Shown here: one piece after another, positions 61,818-64,000 of the stretch
How positions within the stretch are numbered: the first letter of the stretch is position 1
How the letters are laid out: the number at the start of each line of letters is the position of its first letter
Origin: Arthrobacter sp. SLBN-100
Lineage (GTDB): Bacteria > Actinomycetota > Actinomycetes > Actinomycetales > Micrococcaceae
Assembly (NCBI RefSeq): GCF_006715305.1
Contig: NZ_VFMY01000001.1
Coordinates: 620,001-684,000 of the forward strand
Length of the DNA stretch: 64,000 bases
Reading direction: 5' to 3'
The notes under the pieces: generated by a model
What the model was told of the DNA's origin: nothing
Databases searched by the model: none
Seen by the model: only the letters and a program-made list of their open reading frames with translations
Position numbers and translations under genes: made by a program

Positions 61818-62780
61818 GTGCGCCGACTACTAGCAATCCTTCTTCCCGCTCTGCTGCTGTTGACCGCCTGCGGCGGTTCTTCGGCAGAGCCGGAGCCCAC
61901 CAGCAAGTCTGCTGGTGAGACTGCGAAGTTCGACTCCCTCAAACTGACTGACAACGGGGACAAGAAGGCCCCTGGTGTGGAATTCGACAAGCCGCTGGAA
62001 GTGGCCGACCCCACTATCAAGGTGGTCACTGAGGGCAGCGGTGAATCAGTGAAGGCGAACCAGATCGCCAACATCTCGATCCTCGCCCTGAACGGCAGCG
62101 ACGGGTCCACGCTGGAGGACACGTTCCCCAGTGAGCCCGAGCCCCTCGAACTGAACGAGGAACTGAAGACCGGCAGCGAGGTCATCTACAACGCGTTCGT
62201 TGGCGCCAAGGTAGGTTCCAGCCTTGCACTGGCTGTCCCGGGCCAGCAGGGCGCAGCCGCCCCCAGCCCCTCCGACGGCACCAGCCCCAGCCCGGCCGCC
62301 GCAGCCCAGCCCACACAGCTGCTGATCATCAAAATCCTTTCTGCCTCCGACGTGACACCAGCGCTGGAGAAGCCCGAAGGTGAAACGGTGACCCCGCCCG
62401 CCGGGCTTCCGACCGTCACCGAAAAAGACGGCATCCCCGAGATCTCCGTCGAAGGTGTTGCGGCTCCCACCGCCCTCGTGTCCCAGGACCTGATCAAGGG
62501 CACGGGCGCCACGGTGAAGGAAACCGACACCCTGACTGTGAACTACGTGGGCGTCACCCTGGTGGGCGGAACCAAGTTCGACTCGAGCTTCGACCGTGGG
62601 GAACCCGCAACCTTCCCGCTCACCGGCGTGATCAAGGGCTGGACCCAGGGCCTGGCCGGCAAGACGGTGGGCTCGCGCGTCCTGCTGGTCATCCCCAAGG
62701 ACCTGGCCTACGGCGACGCCGGCCAGGGCGAGGCCAAGGGCGATCTTGTCTTCGTAGTGGACATCCTTGGAGCCAAGTAG
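61818..62780 (+). CDS. FKBP-type peptidyl-prolyl isomerase lipoprotein
   Basis: From GTG 61818 the protein starts MRRLLAILLPALLLLTACGG, a lipoprotein signal with lipobox Cys18. Two FKBP-related regions follow: a degenerate one (residues about 45-165) and a C-terminal FKBP domain with LTVNYVGVTLVGGTKFDSSF, VIKGWTQGLAGKTVGSRVLL and DLVFVVDILGAK. It assists folding of exported proteins at the membrane surface. This position after pafA, followed by a second FKBP gene, is common in Micrococcaceae. Confidence 0.92.
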   Translation: MRRLLAILLPALLLLTACGGSSAEPEPTSKSAGETAKFDSLKLTDNGDKKAPGVEFDKPLEVADPTIKVVTEGSGESVKANQIANISILALNGSDGSTLEDTFPSEPEPLELNEELKTGSEVIYNAFVGAKVGSSLALAVPGQQGAAAPSPSDGTSPSPAAAAQPTQLLIIKILSASDVTPALEKPEGETVTPPAGLPTVTEKDGIPEISVEGVAAPTALVSQDLIKGTGATVKETDTLTVNYVGVTLVGGTKFDSSFDRGEPATFPLTGVIKGWTQGLAGKTVGSRVLLVIPKDLAYGDAGQGEAKGDLVFVVDILGAK

Positions 62781-62857
62781 CAACAATGGCAACAGGCCCG
62801 GCCTTTGCCGCGGCATCCAACAGCAGCACACCATCTGCCAGACACCTAGGAGCAACC

Positions 62858-63253
62858 ATGTCTTTTGGACAGCGGGATTTTGACCGCCAGAAGCCCGAGA
62901 TCGATTTTCCCGAGGGCGACGTCCCTACGGAACTCGTCATCACCGACCTCATTGAGGGAGACGGCCGCGAAGCCCAGGCCGGGGATACCGTATCCACGCA
63001 CTACGTGGGCGTCGCCTGGTCCACGGGCGAGGAATTCGACGCCTCATGGGGCCGCGGCGCCCCGCTGGACTTCCGCGTTGGCGTTGGCCAGGTCATCCAG
63101 GGCTGGGACCAGGGCCTCCTGGGCATGAAGGTGGGCGGCCGCCGCCGTCTGGAAATCCCCTCCGAACTGGCGTACGGCTCCCGTGGCGCCGGGGGAGCCA
63201 TCAAGCCCAATGAAGCCCTGATTTTCGTGGTTGACCTCGTGGGCGTTCGCTGA
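62858..63253 (+). CDS. FKBP-type peptidyl-prolyl cis-trans isomerase (cytoplasmic)
   Basis: The 131-residue protein is a single FKBP domain: TVSTHYVGVAWSTGEEFDAS, VGQVIQGWDQGLLGMKVGGR, and LAYGSRGAGGAIKPNEALIF with the ligand-pocket aromatic residues (Y, F, W, Y, F). No signal peptide. TAGGAG lies 5 nt before ATG 62858. Catalyses proline isomerisation. Confidence 0.95.
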   Translation: MSFGQRDFDRQKPEIDFPEGDVPTELVITDLIEGDGREAQAGDTVSTHYVGVAWSTGEEFDASWGRGAPLDFRVGVGQVIQGWDQGLLGMKVGGRRRLEIPSELAYGSRGAGGAIKPNEALIFVVDLVGVR

Positions 63254-63273
63254 CGCCAGGCTCTGCGAGCGTT

Positions 63274-63321
63274 GAAGCGCGGCAGTAACAGGACCCCGGT
63301 GCCCTGTTGCTGCCGCGCTTC
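63274..63321 (+). terminator. Strong hairpin terminator
   Basis: GAAGCGCGGCAGTAACAG pairs with CTGTTGCTGCCGCGCTTC around a short loop; no T-tract follows. Confidence 0.7.
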
Positions 63322-63357
63322 CTGCGTTCCGGCCCGGAGTTTAGTAACGTAACCTGA

Positions 63358-64000
63358 GTGTCCGCATCCCGTACTGAACGCCTCCTCAACCTGCTGATCG
63401 CACTGCTCAACACACGGTACGGCCTGCGCCGCAGCGAATTACGCGAAACGGTTTACCGCGGCATTCCCGGCAATGAGGCGTCGTTCGGAAGGATGTTCGA
63501 GCGGGACAAGGCGGATCTTCGCAATTTCGGCTTTGACTTGGAGACCTTGACCGACCTGGGCTGGAGCGAAGACGATCCCGCGACCACCAGGTACAGGATC
63601 GGCAAGGAGTCCAACCGCCTGCCGGACGTGGAACTGGGTCCGGAGGAGTGGACAGTCCTGCTCCTGGCCTCCCAACTCTGGGAGCGGGCCGCGCTGGGCA
63701 CCGCCGCCCAGAGCGCGCTGCGGAAGCTGCAGGCGTCCGGTGCGGTCGCGAACGTTCAACTGCCACCGGGGGTCCAGCCGCGGATCAAGCCCGCGGGCCA
63801 GGCCTTCGACGACCTCGTTGCGGCAATGCATGCCAGGCACCCCGTCACTTTCACCTACCTGGCTGGAAGTACGGGCACGGAAGAACAGCGGACTGTGGAG
63901 CCCTGGGGCCTCGGCAGCCGCTTCGGACACTGGTACCTCGTGGGCTATGACCGCGCCAGGCAGGCGGCCCGCCATTTCCGGCTCTCCCGCTTCACCAGTG
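63358..64000 (+). CDS. pafB: PafB-type WYL-domain transcriptional activator, cut by window edge
   Basis: From GTG 63358 the frame reads SASRTERLLNLLIALLNTRY with an N-terminal winged HTH (RRSELRETVYRGIPGNEASF), a helical linker, and the start of a WYL domain (PVTFTYLAG, then WYLVGYDRARQAARHFRLSR). PafB with PafC activates the LexA/RecA-independent DNA damage response in actinobacteria and is encoded beside pafA. The frame is open to the window edge (about 214 codons visible). Confidence 0.93.
   Translation, partial: MSASRTERLLNLLIALLNTRYGLRRSELRETVYRGIPGNEASFGRMFERDKADLRNFGFDLETLTDLGWSEDDPATTRYRIGKESNRLPDVELGPEEWTVLLLASQLWERAALGTAAQSALRKLQASGAVANVQLPPGVQPRIKPAGQAFDDLVAAMHARHPVTFTYLAGSTGTEEQRTVEPWGLGSRFGHWYLVGYDRARQAARHFRLSRFTS

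Overview
The window is high-G+C actinobacterial DNA, most like Arthrobacter/Pseudarthrobacter (Micrococcaceae). The right part (44.5-64 kb) holds a Pup-proteasome locus (mpa, dop, pup, prcB, prcA, pafA, pafB), the mycothiol ligase gene mshC, uppP, trmI, a DUF5703 gene and FKBP isomerases, all uninterrupted and in a typical Micrococcaceae layout.

Layout: (1) 1-3.67 kb, left chromosomal flank: partial SGNH hydrolase, a hemA-like remnant, a two-CBS-domain protein and a group II intron with its reverse transcriptase, placed against a terminator. (2) 3.67-44.30 kb, a roughly 40.6-kb island integrated at the 3' end of tRNA-Leu(GAG). A 29-bp direct repeat copied from the tRNA 3' end lies at 3668-3696 and 44273-44301, and inverted groups of a CCACCCACGC-type repeat lie just inside both ends. 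The island has an excisionase-like HTH gene at the left, a truncated tyrosine integrase at the right, and no recognisable conjugation, replication or virion genes. (3) 44.5-64 kb, right chromosomal flank.

Inside the island, 9.9-15.6 kb carries a tRNA array (17 tRNAs of readable identity, plus one with an abnormal anticodon arm and one degenerate) ending in a complete second tmRNA gene with tag ANATRSDLALAA and an encoded CCA. RNA-maintenance genes occur nearby: a HAD-fold gene within the array (frameshifted), an N-terminally truncated CCA-adding-enzyme remnant (18.5 kb) and a Thg1-like 3'-5' polymerase gene with an in-frame amber codon (21.3 kb). Other cargo includes Fic, ADP-ribosyltransferase-like, HNH, TM0106-type RecB-like nuclease, DUF1524 nuclease, Panacea (DUF4065), LysM/lytic transglycosylase, mannose-lectin/propeller, PEBP, TM2 and lipoprotein genes.

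Two features unify the island. A 10-mer close to CCGYACACAK recurs at least sixteen times, very often exactly 7-8 nt before an ATG, which looks like a family of promoters for leaderless mRNAs; it also lies upstream of tRNA and tmRNA genes. Several otherwise unrelated proteins share a short motif, G-G-x-F followed by H/R-x-E-P and a hydrophobic segment, mostly at the N-terminus and once at the C-terminus. Many island genes carry single frameshifts or in-frame stops whereas I saw none in the flanking genes, so the island looks old and decaying (or is less accurately assembled). All functions are from reading the sequence alone; no database search was run.
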